Shown piece by piece: positions 10,399 through 18,396 of a stretch of DNA of 59,666 bases. How positions within the stretch are numbered: the stretch's first letter is position 1; each line of letters opens with the position of its first letter. The translations under genes were made by a program, and so were the position numbers. Source of the DNA: Pseudomonadota bacterium (GTDB taxonomy: Bacteria; Pseudomonadota; Gammaproteobacteria; Eutrophobiales; Eutrophobiaceae); assembly GCA_013112535.1 (NCBI GenBank), contig JABFGI010000012.1:1-59666 (forward strand), given 5' to 3'. The notes under the pieces are model-generated. The model searched no databases and was not told where the DNA came from. It saw nothing but the letters and a program-made list of their open reading frames with translations.

Positions 10399-10439
10399 TT
10401 GATCAAGAACTATCAAATCTCATTTCATTAGAATATAAA
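10399..10439 (+). promoter_or_regulatory. Imperfect FNR/DNR box and -10 element for the oxidase-like gene
   Basis: TTGAT-CAAG-AACTA at 10399-10412 has one perfect half-site. TATAAA at 10434-10439 follows 21 bases later, the same spacing as the other boxes here. An alternative register, TTGTC-TTTG-ATCAA at 10393-10406, also has one perfect half but poorer spacing. Confidence 0.55.
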
Positions 10440-10517
10440 TTACTCTTAAGGCTATAGCTAATTTGATATACCATCGGCCCGTACACAAACAACAAAGTAG
10501 TAAATACTAAATTATAC

Positions 10518-11909
10518 ATGTCTTTTAAATACGTACTTGAAGTCCCATCTGATTATAGAAGCAAACTGGCAGTCGTCTGGTTCTGGTTGGCTGTACTTAC
10601 ACTATTAGGCGCAGGAATTTTTGCAGTATTGTTAGTTCTTGCCAGAACTCCGACCATAGGTGAATTGATTCCCTTCGTAGATTTTTTTCATACAGGGCTG
10701 GTAATACATGTCAACCTTTCTTCCCTTGTCTGGATTTTATCCTTTGCGTCTGTGTTATGGACACTTAACAGTCGACCAATATTCTCCTGGGTTGCAAAAT
10801 CCAGTTTTGCTATTGTGCTAACGGGTACGCTAATAATTGTTATTTCTCCTTTTCTTGGTAGTGCCAACGCGTTAATGAGTAATTATATCCCTGTATTGGA
10901 TGATACTCTTTTCCTTACAGGCCTGGTCATCTTCGCAGCTGGAATTGGTTTACAGGTGACATTCAGTATGAGTGCAATGTTCAAAGTTGGCGAAGAAATC
11001 AGTGGTCAAGGCGTGATTAGATTTGGATTGAACTGCGCGGCTATTGGTGTTTTTGTTGCATTGGCGGCATTTATTTGGTCATACGTTACCTTGCCCATTC
11101 AATTAGCTAATGAAGTTTATTACGAACTTCTTTTCTGGAGCGGCGGACACGTACTTCAATTTACCTATACCTTATTAATGATGGTTGCCTGGCTGTGGCT
11201 ATCATCAAGTGCAGGACTATCCTTGCCACTGAGTCCCAGAGTTGCCTTGTTTTTGTTTGGCGTCGGTCTGCTTTCCATATTCATGACACCGCTGGTTTAT
11301 TATGCCTATGATGTTACCGATGTTTCTCATCGAGAAACATTTACTATGTTAATGAGTTTTGGAGGGAGTTTGGCAATATTCCCGTTAAGCATGGCAGTAT
11401 TGCTTTCATTGTTTCAAATAAAACCGGAATCACCAATCCAGTCATCAGCACATACTGCACTACTTACTTCGTTATTGTTATTTGGAGTAGGGGGCATAAT
11501 GGGATTTATGATTGATGGCAATAACGTCAAAATACCCGCACATTATCATGGCTGTATCGTTGGTGTTTCACTCGCGTTGATGGGGCTTAGTTATCAACTG
11601 CTAGATGCACTTGGATTTAAAAGAGTTAATTTTAAACTATCGAAAATACAGCTATGGCTGTATGCCGCAGGACAGTTTTTACATATTGCAGGTCTGGTAT
11701 GGTCTGGCGGTTATGGTGTTCAAAGGAAAGTTGCCGGTGCTGCACAGGGACTGGACTCAATTGAACGTATAGCGGGGATGGGTTTAATGGGGTTAGGTGG
11801 ATTACTCTCTGTAATAGGCGGTTTTTTCTTTATAATGATTGTGCTTAAGGCTCTTTTGAATAAAAAGGATGACCATATGCAGAATAATAACGTTCATTCA
11901 TACAATTAA
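10518..11909 (+). CDS. Divergent haem-copper oxidase subunit I-like (NorB/CcoN-related) membrane protein
   Basis: This is a 463-residue protein with about 12 TM helices, which I place in the haem-copper oxidase/NO reductase superfamily but cannot assign to a named subfamily. Candidate ligands: His64 (low-spin haem, VIHVNLSS), His211 (CuB/FeB, SGGHVLQFTY), and His342/His344 in PAHYHG (active-site and low-spin haems). The usual CuB His-His pair appears as His271-Arg272 (DVSHRETF), which is unusual. There is no cytochrome c or CuA domain. It has an FNR-like box upstream and converges with ctaA, the stops overlapping. NO reductase-like activity or NO sensing is possible; an oxygen reductase is unlikely. 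Confidence 0.7.
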   Translation: MSFKYVLEVPSDYRSKLAVVWFWLAVLTLLGAGIFAVLLVLARTPTIGELIPFVDFFHTGLVIHVNLSSLVWILSFASVLWTLNSRPIFSWVAKSSFAIVLTGTLIIVISPFLGSANALMSNYIPVLDDTLFLTGLVIFAAGIGLQVTFSMSAMFKVGEEISGQGVIRFGLNCAAIGVFVALAAFIWSYVTLPIQLANEVYYELLFWSGGHVLQFTYTLLMMVAWLWLSSSAGLSLPLSPRVALFLFGVGLLSIFMTPLVYYAYDVTDVSHRETFTMLMSFGGSLAIFPLSMAVLLSLFQIKPESPIQSSAHTALLTSLLLFGVGGIMGFMIDGNNVKIPAHYHGCIVGVSLALMGLSYQLLDALGFKRVNFKLSKIQLWLYAAGQFLHIAGLVWSGGYGVQRKVAGAAQGLDSIERIAGMGLMGLGGLLSVIGGFFFIMIVLKALLNKKDDHMQNNNVHSYN

Positions 11910-12880
11910 TGCTTGCGTTTGAATCGAATTAACATCGTTAAATTGATTGTTGCGAATAATAATGCCACGGCCAGTAAGTTATGAAGTGTATTGGTCCACA
12001 ATGGCATATCCGTTAAAACATTAATGATACCGAGCATAAACTCAGCAAAGAAAAAACAGCTAACCAGTAAAACAGGTTTGAATAAATCTCTATGATTTTG
12101 TTTGACTTTATATAACGCGATGATGATTAACATCAAAAGAATGATAGCAATAATTCTATGACTAAACTGAATAATACTGGATGTTTCATCAAGTATCAGA
12201 CGATGATTGTTATCCAGATTTAATTTGCGAAGCACATTAAAACTTTCAATTAAATTTCCGGATATATCATCCGCATAGGAACACTGTAATAAATGCGGAC
12301 AGGCAGAGCCGGTGTAATTTGCGCTGGCCCAGGCACCACTAATAAGTTGAACAGTCAGTGTTGCTGAGACAAGGAACAAAACGAGTGGTGCTGATGATTT
12401 TGTTCGATTTGGGTTTCGAGTTCGTAAAATTTGTCTCCAGACCAGTCCTGACAAAACAATACCGCCCAGAATATTTCCTAAGGTGACAAGCGGTAAGCTT
12501 CGCGTTGGTGTCGAAATACCTAATATGGAAAGAAATAAAACCACAAGAACCATCAACACCGGCAATAAAGGTGATATTTGTTTACGATACCAAATTGCCA
12601 TTACCATTATTATCAAAATATTGATTCCTAAAAGACTGGCGATGTAGCGATGCAGTGATCGAAACATTTTGAATTCAGATTCAGGTATTTCGAGTCCCTT
12701 AACACCGTCAGCAAATGAAAGCTGAGCATAACATTCAGGCCACGGATCACATCCCAGACCCGCTTCGCCTAATCTTATGTGGGTACTAAGAAATACAATT
12801 AATAATGACATTATTAAGGCACTACAATTGAGAAGAAAAAAACATTTCATTGAGAATTGATTATTATTCATCGATTGCAT
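11906..12880 (-). CDS. ctaA: Haem A synthase CtaA (COX15 family)
   Basis: This is a 324-residue eight-TM protein. The N-terminal half has THIRLGEAGLGCDPWPEC, with the AGLGC-x-WP motif of haem A synthase, and FRSLHRYIAS; the C-terminal half has QFSHRII and NTLHNLLA, giving the paired histidines that bind haem B and its product. A second cysteine pair (CPHLLQC) lies in the middle loop. CtaA oxidises the haem O methyl group to make haem A. The cbb3 oxidase in this window uses only haem B, so the likely client here is the CuA haem-copper enzyme at 13607-15832 (inference). No ctaB was seen in the window. Confidence 0.92.
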   Translation of the reverse strand: MQSMNNNQFSMKCFFLLNCSALIMSLLIVFLSTHIRLGEAGLGCDPWPECYAQLSFADGVKGLEIPESEFKMFRSLHRYIASLLGINILIIMVMAIWYRKQISPLLPVLMVLVVLFLSILGISTPTRSLPLVTLGNILGGIVLSGLVWRQILRTRNPNRTKSSAPLVLFLVSATLTVQLISGAWASANYTGSACPHLLQCSYADDISGNLIESFNVLRKLNLDNNHRLILDETSSIIQFSHRIIAIILLMLIIIALYKVKQNHRDLFKPVLLVSCFFFAEFMLGIINVLTDMPLWTNTLHNLLAVALLFATINLTMLIRFKRKH

Positions 12881-13087
12881 GACTGTTTTAAAATGAGTAG
12901 TTGTTTTTATAAATGAAATGAGTAAATAATAAATAAACAGCTAATGCAAATCGCATTAATACGTTTATATGAAATTTAATTGGAAATCGCTGATATTAAA
13001 AAGCTTTTTTGTGTCATTGCCAGGTAAACCAGCATAGTTTCATTTATTATTACTTTGAAATAACTTATCAGGACAGCAATACAAATA

Positions 13088-13276
13088 ATGATAGAACTAG
13101 TCGCATACACTCTGGCCGGAATTATTCTTTACTTCGGCTCTGACTGGATACTGGTACAAATTGAAAATGCTGCAGGGCGACAATTTGAAAATCGCAGTCT
13201 GATTTTTTTTGCAATAATTTTAATTCTTGCTCTTAGTTCTTTTGCCGTAATCAGGTTGTTAACTACTGAAGTGTAA
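13088..13276 (+). CDS. Small two-TM membrane protein of unknown function
   Basis: This 62-residue protein has two predicted TM helices (about 2-22 and 39-57) joined by a short charged loop (IENAAGRQFENRS). Its hydrophobic pattern and position in an otherwise empty 500-base gap suggest a real gene, but the ribosome binding site is weak. I do not know its function. It precedes the FNR-controlled NO reductase-like cluster but lies upstream of that cluster's promoter. Confidence 0.6.
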   Translation: MIELVAYTLAGIILYFGSDWILVQIENAAGRQFENRSLIFFAIILILALSSFAVIRLLTTEV

Positions 13277-13305
13277 AGAAATCTTTGTTATATTTATATT
13301 TGTTC

Positions 13306-13347
13306 TTGATCTGGATCAAGGACAAAATGTCGCATGCAGATTAGATT
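13306..13347 (+). promoter_or_regulatory. Perfect FNR/DNR box and -10 element for the CuA haem-copper enzyme cluster
   Basis: TTGAT-CTGG-ATCAA at 13306-13319 matches the FNR/DNR consensus in both halves. TAGATT at 13342-13347 follows 22 bases later, putting the box at about -41.5 from a start near 13354. Confidence 0.85.
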
Positions 13348-13408
13348 TATGAGCTATCATTGAGTAGTACAATAAATAACGAAATTAAATGTCGCTTGAG
13401 GAGATGTT

Positions 13409-13585
13409 ATGTCTGAAGAAAATGAACTATCTGGAAAAGAAGAGTTAGAATCTGAGCCTATACCCGTTATACAACAGATTATTGATAATCCTTTTCTTTT
13501 ACTTTTTCTTGGTGTCACTATTCCAACTGTGTTTTATCTGATATGGGGCATCATGGAAATTGTTACAATTCCGATAGCAAAATAA
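13409..13585 (+). CDS. 58-residue single-TM small subunit-like protein
   Basis: This small gene has an ATG preceded by GAGGAG and encodes an acidic N-terminus (MSEENELSGKEELESEP) followed by one TM helix (about 29-50, LLLFLGVTIPTVFYLIWG). It is the first gene after the FNR box and sits 21 bases before the CuA subunit gene. Position and topology resemble the small accessory subunit IIa of ba3-type oxidases, so it may be a structural subunit of the same complex. The family is not recognised by sequence. Confidence 0.8.
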   Translation: MSEENELSGKEELESEPIPVIQQIIDNPFLLLFLGVTIPTVFYLIWGIMEIVTIPIAK

Positions 13586-13606
13586 TAAAATTTAGGAGAT
13601 AGCACT

Positions 13607-14152
13607 ATGTCGGTTACGCCTCCAAAAGAGAGAATATGGTGGAATGAACCCGTACCAAAGTCAGAGCTAGCATGGGTCATCATCGCATTTGTCTGGGGAC
13701 TAGTTATGTTTTTTGCCATGGTTTTCTGGCATATGTATGGTGAACAAAACCTGTCTAATGAAGCATATCGTATTACAGCTGAGCAATATTCTGCCAAGAC
13801 CGAGGCCATGGTAGAGAAATATCAGGTACGTGAAGAATCTGGTTATCCCGTTGTACATCCTCCAGAAGGAGAAGATATCTATTTAATTGCCCGATTATGG
13901 CAATGGTGGCCGATTCTTGAGTTAGAAAAAGGAAAAAGTTATCGCCTGCATCTTTCTTCTCTGGACTGGATGCATGGGTTTTCGCTGCAACCGGTGAATA
14001 TCAATGTGCAAGTCCATCCTGATTATGAAATGGTAATGACAATCAAGCCTACTACAACTGGGGAATTTGGAATTGTCTGTAATGAATATTGTGGCATCGG
14101 CCATCATCAAATGCTCGGCAGGATGTATGTCGTCGATAACGGGGGATCATAA
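13607..14152 (+). CDS. CuA-containing haem-copper reductase subunit II
   Basis: This is a 181-residue subunit II with one N-terminal TM helix (about 21-43) and a periplasmic cupredoxin domain. The binuclear CuA site is complete: His123 (DWMHGFSLQ), then CNEYCGIGHHQM with Cys158, Cys162, His166 and Met169. It accepts electrons from a periplasmic cytochrome c or cupredoxin and passes them to subunit I. The single TM helix and short length match B-family (ba3-like) oxidases and related NO reductases rather than aa3 subunit II. TAGGAGATAGC precedes the ATG, and subunit I follows after three bases. Confidence 0.92.
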   Translation: MSVTPPKERIWWNEPVPKSELAWVIIAFVWGLVMFFAMVFWHMYGEQNLSNEAYRITAEQYSAKTEAMVEKYQVREESGYPVVHPPEGEDIYLIARLWQWWPILELEKGKSYRLHLSSLDWMHGFSLQPVNINVQVHPDYEMVMTIKPTTTGEFGIVCNEYCGIGHHQMLGRMYVVDNGGS

Positions 14153-14155
14153 ACA

Positions 14156-15832
14156 ATGGCAACTAGCGAACAATTTAGAATTTGTCAGACAACTGGGCTA
14201 CGTGTTTATCAAAAAACAGAAAACCTGATTAAAGCCAATGCCGTAGTTGCGGTTGTATTTCTAGCGATAGGCGGACTTTTTGGCTTAACAGTAGCATTAA
14301 CACGATGGAAGGCAGTGCATTTATTGCCGGCAGACTGGTTTTATCTTGCGTTGACTGCGCATGGTCTGGACGTCCTTGTGGTGTGGATTGTCTTTTTTGA
14401 AGTTGCCGTATTATATTTTGCGTCATCCGTAATATTGGGTTGTCGAATAGCAACTCCGAGGTGGGCCTGGGCTGGCTTTGTTCTAATGCTGGTCGGCGCG
14501 TTGATAACAAATGTTGCCGTTCTGATGGGTAAGTCCAGCGTCATGTTTACCTCCTATGTCCCGTTAAAGGCAGAACCTTCATTTTATCTGGGGATTATTC
14601 TTTTCGCAGTTGGTGCCTTGATTGCTGTTTTTGTGTTTTTTGGTACTTTAGTAGTCGCGAAGCAGGAAAAAACCTATGAAGGCTCGGTGCCACTAGTTAC
14701 GTATGGTGCCACTGTGGCTGCTGTTATTGCGGTGTTTACACTTGCATCCGGTGCCATCATTCTTGTTCCGACATTCCTTTGGTCCATAGGCTATGTCAGT
14801 CATATTGATACCTTGATGTATCGAACAATTTGGTGGGGATTTGGGCATTCATCGCAACAGATCAATGTTGCAGCGCATATTACTATCTGGTACATGATTG
14901 CAGCAGTCGTATTAGGTGCGAAACCGCTGTCGGAAAAGGTCAGCCGAGGTGCATTCTTGCTGTATATCCTGTTCTTGCAGCTTGCCAGTGCGCATCATTT
15001 ATTGGTTGATCCAGGTATTAGTTCTGAATGGAAGGTCTTTAATACCAGTTATGCCATCTACTTGGCGGTATTGGGTAGTATGATCCATGGTTTGACAGTG
15101 CCGGGGCAGATCGAAGCTGTGCAGCGTGAAAAGGGATATAATAATGGACTGTTCGAGTGGTTACGTAAATGTCCGTGGGGCAATCCTGCTTTTTCAGGCA
15201 TGTTTATCTCTTTAGTACTGTTTGGTTTCGTCGGTGGTATATCGGGTGTCGTCATGGGTGTTGAACAAATCAATATCATTATTCATAACACCATATACGT
15301 GCCTGGGCATTTCCACGCAACTGTCGTTGCAGGAACGACACTGGCCTTTATGGCAGTGACTTATCTATTGATTCCGCTCATCTTTCGACGTGAAATAATG
15401 TTCCCCCGTATGGCAAAGTTGCAACCCTATGTCTTTGGGTTAGGTGTCTCGGGTATTTCGATGTTTATGATGGGAGCAGGAACGCTTGGTGTGCCACGAC
15501 GTCATTGGGATATTTCTCAGGCAGATGCGGTACTTCCTTATGACTTTCCGGGGGTCGCTAATCTATTGATGGGATTGAATGGTATGAGTGCGCTCATAGC
15601 TGGTTTGGGTGGCGCCATGTTTGTTATTGTAACGGTAGGCTCAGTATTCTTTGGTAAGAAGATTGAAGATACGGGTGCGGCAGTAGCTCCATCAACAGTA
15701 GATGAGTATGGTAGTGCAGAACATGCGAAAGTACCGGGTACTCTGGTTCTGGTTGGCATCTTTTTTGTCAGCTTTATCCTTTACTTTTTTGTTAACTGGA
15801 AATATCTCGCTGAAGTCTGGCCATTAAGATAA
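14156..15832 (+). CDS. Haem-copper reductase subunit I lacking the catalytic tyrosine (eNOR-like nitric oxide reductase)
   Basis: This is a 558-residue, about 13-TM catalytic subunit related to B-family oxidases. Ligands: His69 (low-spin haem), His231 plus His280-His281 (CuB-type metal), His385 (high-spin haem) and His387 (low-spin haem, in VPGHFHATV). In oxygen reductases of this branch helix VI reads HPxxY, with the Tyr cross-linked to His; here it reads H231-S-S-Q-Q235, so the tyrosine is replaced by glutamine. Loss of that tyrosine is established for NO reductases of the superfamily, and a Gln-bearing, CuA-containing group has been named eNOR. With ctaA nearby and an FNR box, NO reduction to N2O is the best call, but it is inference. 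An oxygen-reducing role cannot be excluded by sequence alone. Confidence 0.85.
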   Translation: MATSEQFRICQTTGLRVYQKTENLIKANAVVAVVFLAIGGLFGLTVALTRWKAVHLLPADWFYLALTAHGLDVLVVWIVFFEVAVLYFASSVILGCRIATPRWAWAGFVLMLVGALITNVAVLMGKSSVMFTSYVPLKAEPSFYLGIILFAVGALIAVFVFFGTLVVAKQEKTYEGSVPLVTYGATVAAVIAVFTLASGAIILVPTFLWSIGYVSHIDTLMYRTIWWGFGHSSQQINVAAHITIWYMIAAVVLGAKPLSEKVSRGAFLLYILFLQLASAHHLLVDPGISSEWKVFNTSYAIYLAVLGSMIHGLTVPGQIEAVQREKGYNNGLFEWLRKCPWGNPAFSGMFISLVLFGFVGGISGVVMGVEQINIIIHNTIYVPGHFHATVVAGTTLAFMAVTYLLIPLIFRREIMFPRMAKLQPYVFGLGVSGISMFMMGAGTLGVPRRHWDISQADAVLPYDFPGVANLLMGLNGMSALIAGLGGAMFVIVTVGSVFFGKKIEDTGAAVAPSTVDEYGSAEHAKVPGTLVLVGIFFVSFILYFFVNWKYLAEVWPLR

Positions 15833-15841
15833 GATATTGTT

Positions 15842-15871
15842 CGTGCCCCTTCTGTCAAAAGAAGGGGTACG
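15842..15871 (+). terminator. GC-rich hairpin after subunit I
   Basis: A stem containing CCCCTTCT / AGAAGGGG (15846-15853 and 15860-15867), extendable to about 12 pairs with one G-T, closes a 6-nt loop. The T-run after it is poor, so it may stabilise the message or terminate only partly before the SCO gene. Confidence 0.6.
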
Positions 15872-15963
15872 GGCGGTTTCTGTGATTCATCAATCCTTCT
15901 AAATATAATTACTATGCATATGTTATTTTTAACCTGTATGAATGACATGTGTCATATCAAATA

Positions 15964-16818
15964 ATGAAAACAGGTTGCACTAATTTCAATAAAATAATCA
16001 ATATTTCGTTACTGGCAAAAATTGGTTTCGTTTTATTATTCATTTCTTCTGGAGCCTTCTCCATAGAACACGACGCGCATACATCAGATAATTACGATAA
16101 AGATAAAGCACTTGAGTTTAGTCAGTCTGCCATAGACAGGACGATAGATAGTTATAAGTTTGTTAAATCCGATAAGGAGATTGTTGATATAACGCAATAT
16201 CGGGGTAAACCCCTGATTGTCAGTCTTATCTATACCAGCTGTCATCATATTTGCCCGACATTAACTAATAATCTTGCAAAAGTTGTAGAAATTGCACAGG
16301 AAGCCTTAGGCGAGGACAGTTTTTCCATTGTAACAATCGGATTTGATACTGCCGAGGATAGTCCGGAACGTATGCGATTGTTTGCAAAAGAAAGAAGTAT
16401 TAATGTTCCGGGCTGGGATTTTCTTAGCACTGATCAAGAAACTATTAAGGCCTTTAGTGATAATATTGGCTTTATCTTTTTTAAATCATCCAAAGGGTTC
16501 GATCATTTATCGCAGATAAGTGTGCTTGATGCTGATGGTGTCGTATATCGACAAATTTATGGTGTTAAATACGAACCGCCGCAGTTGATCGAACCTTTAA
16601 AAGAGCTTATTTTTGGTAAACGTAGTGAAGTAAGCATGGTTGATGGCTGGATAAATAACATCCGTTTATTTTGTACGATATATGACCCTCACAGTGGTCG
16701 ATATGAATTTGATTATTCAATTTTTATTGGTATTGCAATGGGCATCATCATTCTTGGTGCGATTGCAGTATTTTTAGTACGTGAATGGCGTAAAAATAAG
16801 ATTAATGGAGCATCATAA
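15964..16818 (+). CDS. SCO/SenC copper chaperone for the CuA site
   Basis: This 284-residue protein has an N-terminal signal or anchor helix (about 12-33), a thioredoxin-fold SCO domain, and a C-terminal TM helix (about 252-274). The copper ligands are Cys93 and Cys97 in SCHHICP and a histidine in GFDHLSQ. SCO proteins deliver copper to, or reduce, the CuA site of subunit II, which agrees with the CuA gene two positions upstream. No strong ribosome binding site exists; I chose the ATG at 15964, with a GTG at 15949 as alternative. The C-terminal membrane helix is an addition often seen in SCO proteins from sulfur and nitrogen bacteria. Confidence 0.92.
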   Translation: MKTGCTNFNKIINISLLAKIGFVLLFISSGAFSIEHDAHTSDNYDKDKALEFSQSAIDRTIDSYKFVKSDKEIVDITQYRGKPLIVSLIYTSCHHICPTLTNNLAKVVEIAQEALGEDSFSIVTIGFDTAEDSPERMRLFAKERSINVPGWDFLSTDQETIKAFSDNIGFIFFKSSKGFDHLSQISVLDADGVVYRQIYGVKYEPPQLIEPLKELIFGKRSEVSMVDGWINNIRLFCTIYDPHSGRYEFDYSIFIGIAMGIIILGAIAVFLVREWRKNKINGAS

Positions 16819-16821
16819 AAC

Positions 16822-18396
16822 GTGTTAGCACTGAAACTATTGTTGAGAACAGGATTCGAATATGTTGAAGATTGTTTTGATATTATCTTTGGTGCGAAAT
16901 GGAATCCTTTTTATCAATTAGGTGCACTGGGCTGGTTTTACTACTGGATCGTTGTCGTCAGTGGTTTGTATCTCTATATCTTTTTTGATACAGGTGTCAC
17001 CCAGGCTTATGAATCACTGGAATACCTGACCCATGAACAATGGTATGCCGGTGGCATCATGCGTAGTTTACATCGCTATGCTTCTGACGCATTAGTCGTC
17101 ATGATAGTCGTGCACTTGCTACGCGAGTTTGCTATGGACAGGTTTCGAAGTGCGCGCTGGTTTGCATGGATTACTGGCGTTCCTATGCTTTGGTTGGTTT
17201 TCGCTGCCGGTATTTCCGGATATTGGATGGTTTGGGATCAACTTGCTCAATATATTGCTATTACGACTGCTGAATTATTTGATTCATTACCTTTTTTTGG
17301 TGAGTCGATTGCGAGAAATTTTTTAATGGATTCAAAATTGAGCGGACGCTTTTTTACATTGATGGTTTTTATACATATTGCCGTGCCGTTATTCATGCTG
17401 TTTATGATGTGGATCCATATACTAAGACATGCCTCTCCCAAGGTTAATCCACCAAAAGAACTTGCCATTGGCACATTCAGCATGTTGTTGATACTCTCTT
17501 TTGTGAAGCCCGCGTTGAGTCAGGCTCCGGCAGATCTAAAGATTATTCCAGCAACGGTTAATCTTGACTGGTTTTATTTACCTGTCTATCCAATATTAAA
17601 TGATGTATCAGGGATTACAGTTTGGATAACACTTATTCTGGCGACGATTTTCCTCATGTTCATTCCCTGGATGCCGCCAGGTAAAAAAACTCCCGTGGCA
17701 GAGGTTCATCTGGATAATTGCAATGGATGTAGCCGTTGTGCAGCTGATTGTCCCTTTAGTGCAATCAGTATGGAACCGCGAACTGATGGAAGTAACTATA
17801 AACTGGAAGCTGTTGTTGATGCCGACCATTGTGTTAGTTGTGGCATCTGTGTCGGTGCATGTCCTACGGCGACGCCTTTTAGAACTAAATCAAATTTATC
17901 ACCGGGAATAGAATTACCGGAAGATAAAATTGCCGAATTAAGAGAAAAAACGATTGCAGCATCAGAGAAATTAACAGGTGATGACAGAGTTCTTGTTTAT
18001 GGCTGTGGAAAAAGCCTTAATCCAGCTGAAATAACAAATGAGGAAGTCGGAGTTGTGACGATGCCATGTATTGGTATGTTACCTCCTTCATTCATTGATT
18101 TTGTATTATCAAAAAAACTTGCTGATGGTGTTTTTTTGACGGGTTGCCGTGATGGTGACTGTAGTTATCGCCTCGGTATTAAATGGACAGATGCAAGACT
18201 TGCCAGTGAGCGCGACCCACATATTCGTAAACGTGTTAATCAGGATCGAATCGGCAAATACTGGGCGGGATTGACCAGAAGTAAACAATTTTTTAATGAA
18301 TTAACTGCGTTTCGTCAACGATTAAAAAAATTGTCTTTGCTCGAAACTGAAACAGCGGCTGAGTCAAAGCAGAGTAGTGAGAAAGTCGATGTTTAA
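16822..18396 (+). CDS. Cytochrome b / 2[4Fe-4S] ferredoxin / MvhD-FlpD fusion protein
   Basis: This is a 524-residue fusion. Residues 1-285 are a cytochrome b with both bis-haem pairs, His84/His98 and His185/His199 (each spaced by 13), and a degenerate quinol-site motif LDWF (248-251) in place of PEWY, followed by YLPVYPIL. Residues 295-355 carry two [4Fe-4S] motifs (Cys300/303/306/310 and Cys337/340/343/347). From 388 comes an MvhD/FlpD-like iron-sulfur domain with Cys395, Cys416, Cys442 and Cys447. It could move electrons between quinol and a ferredoxin-like cytoplasmic partner, or feed the neighbouring reductase. The start is GTG, three bases after the SCO stop. No Rieske gene is adjacent, so it is not a normal bc1 complex. 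Confidence 0.88.
   Translation: MLALKLLLRTGFEYVEDCFDIIFGAKWNPFYQLGALGWFYYWIVVVSGLYLYIFFDTGVTQAYESLEYLTHEQWYAGGIMRSLHRYASDALVVMIVVHLLREFAMDRFRSARWFAWITGVPMLWLVFAAGISGYWMVWDQLAQYIAITTAELFDSLPFFGESIARNFLMDSKLSGRFFTLMVFIHIAVPLFMLFMMWIHILRHASPKVNPPKELAIGTFSMLLILSFVKPALSQAPADLKIIPATVNLDWFYLPVYPILNDVSGITVWITLILATIFLMFIPWMPPGKKTPVAEVHLDNCNGCSRCAADCPFSAISMEPRTDGSNYKLEAVVDADHCVSCGICVGACPTATPFRTKSNLSPGIELPEDKIAELREKTIAASEKLTGDDRVLVYGCGKSLNPAEITNEEVGVVTMPCIGMLPPSFIDFVLSKKLADGVFLTGCRDGDCSYRLGIKWTDARLASERDPHIRKRVNQDRIGKYWAGLTRSKQFFNELTAFRQRLKKLSLLETETAAESKQSSEKVDV

Noticed and set aside
14156..15832. Annotation as aa3- or ba3-type cytochrome c oxidase subunit I
   Set aside because: The helix VI tyrosine of oxygen reductases is replaced by glutamine (H-S-S-Q-Q), so the oxygen-reductase call is not supported.
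16822..18396. Ordinary bc1 complex cytochrome b
   Set aside because: No Rieske or cytochrome c1 gene is adjacent, the PEWY motif is lost and two iron-sulfur domains are fused at the C-terminus.
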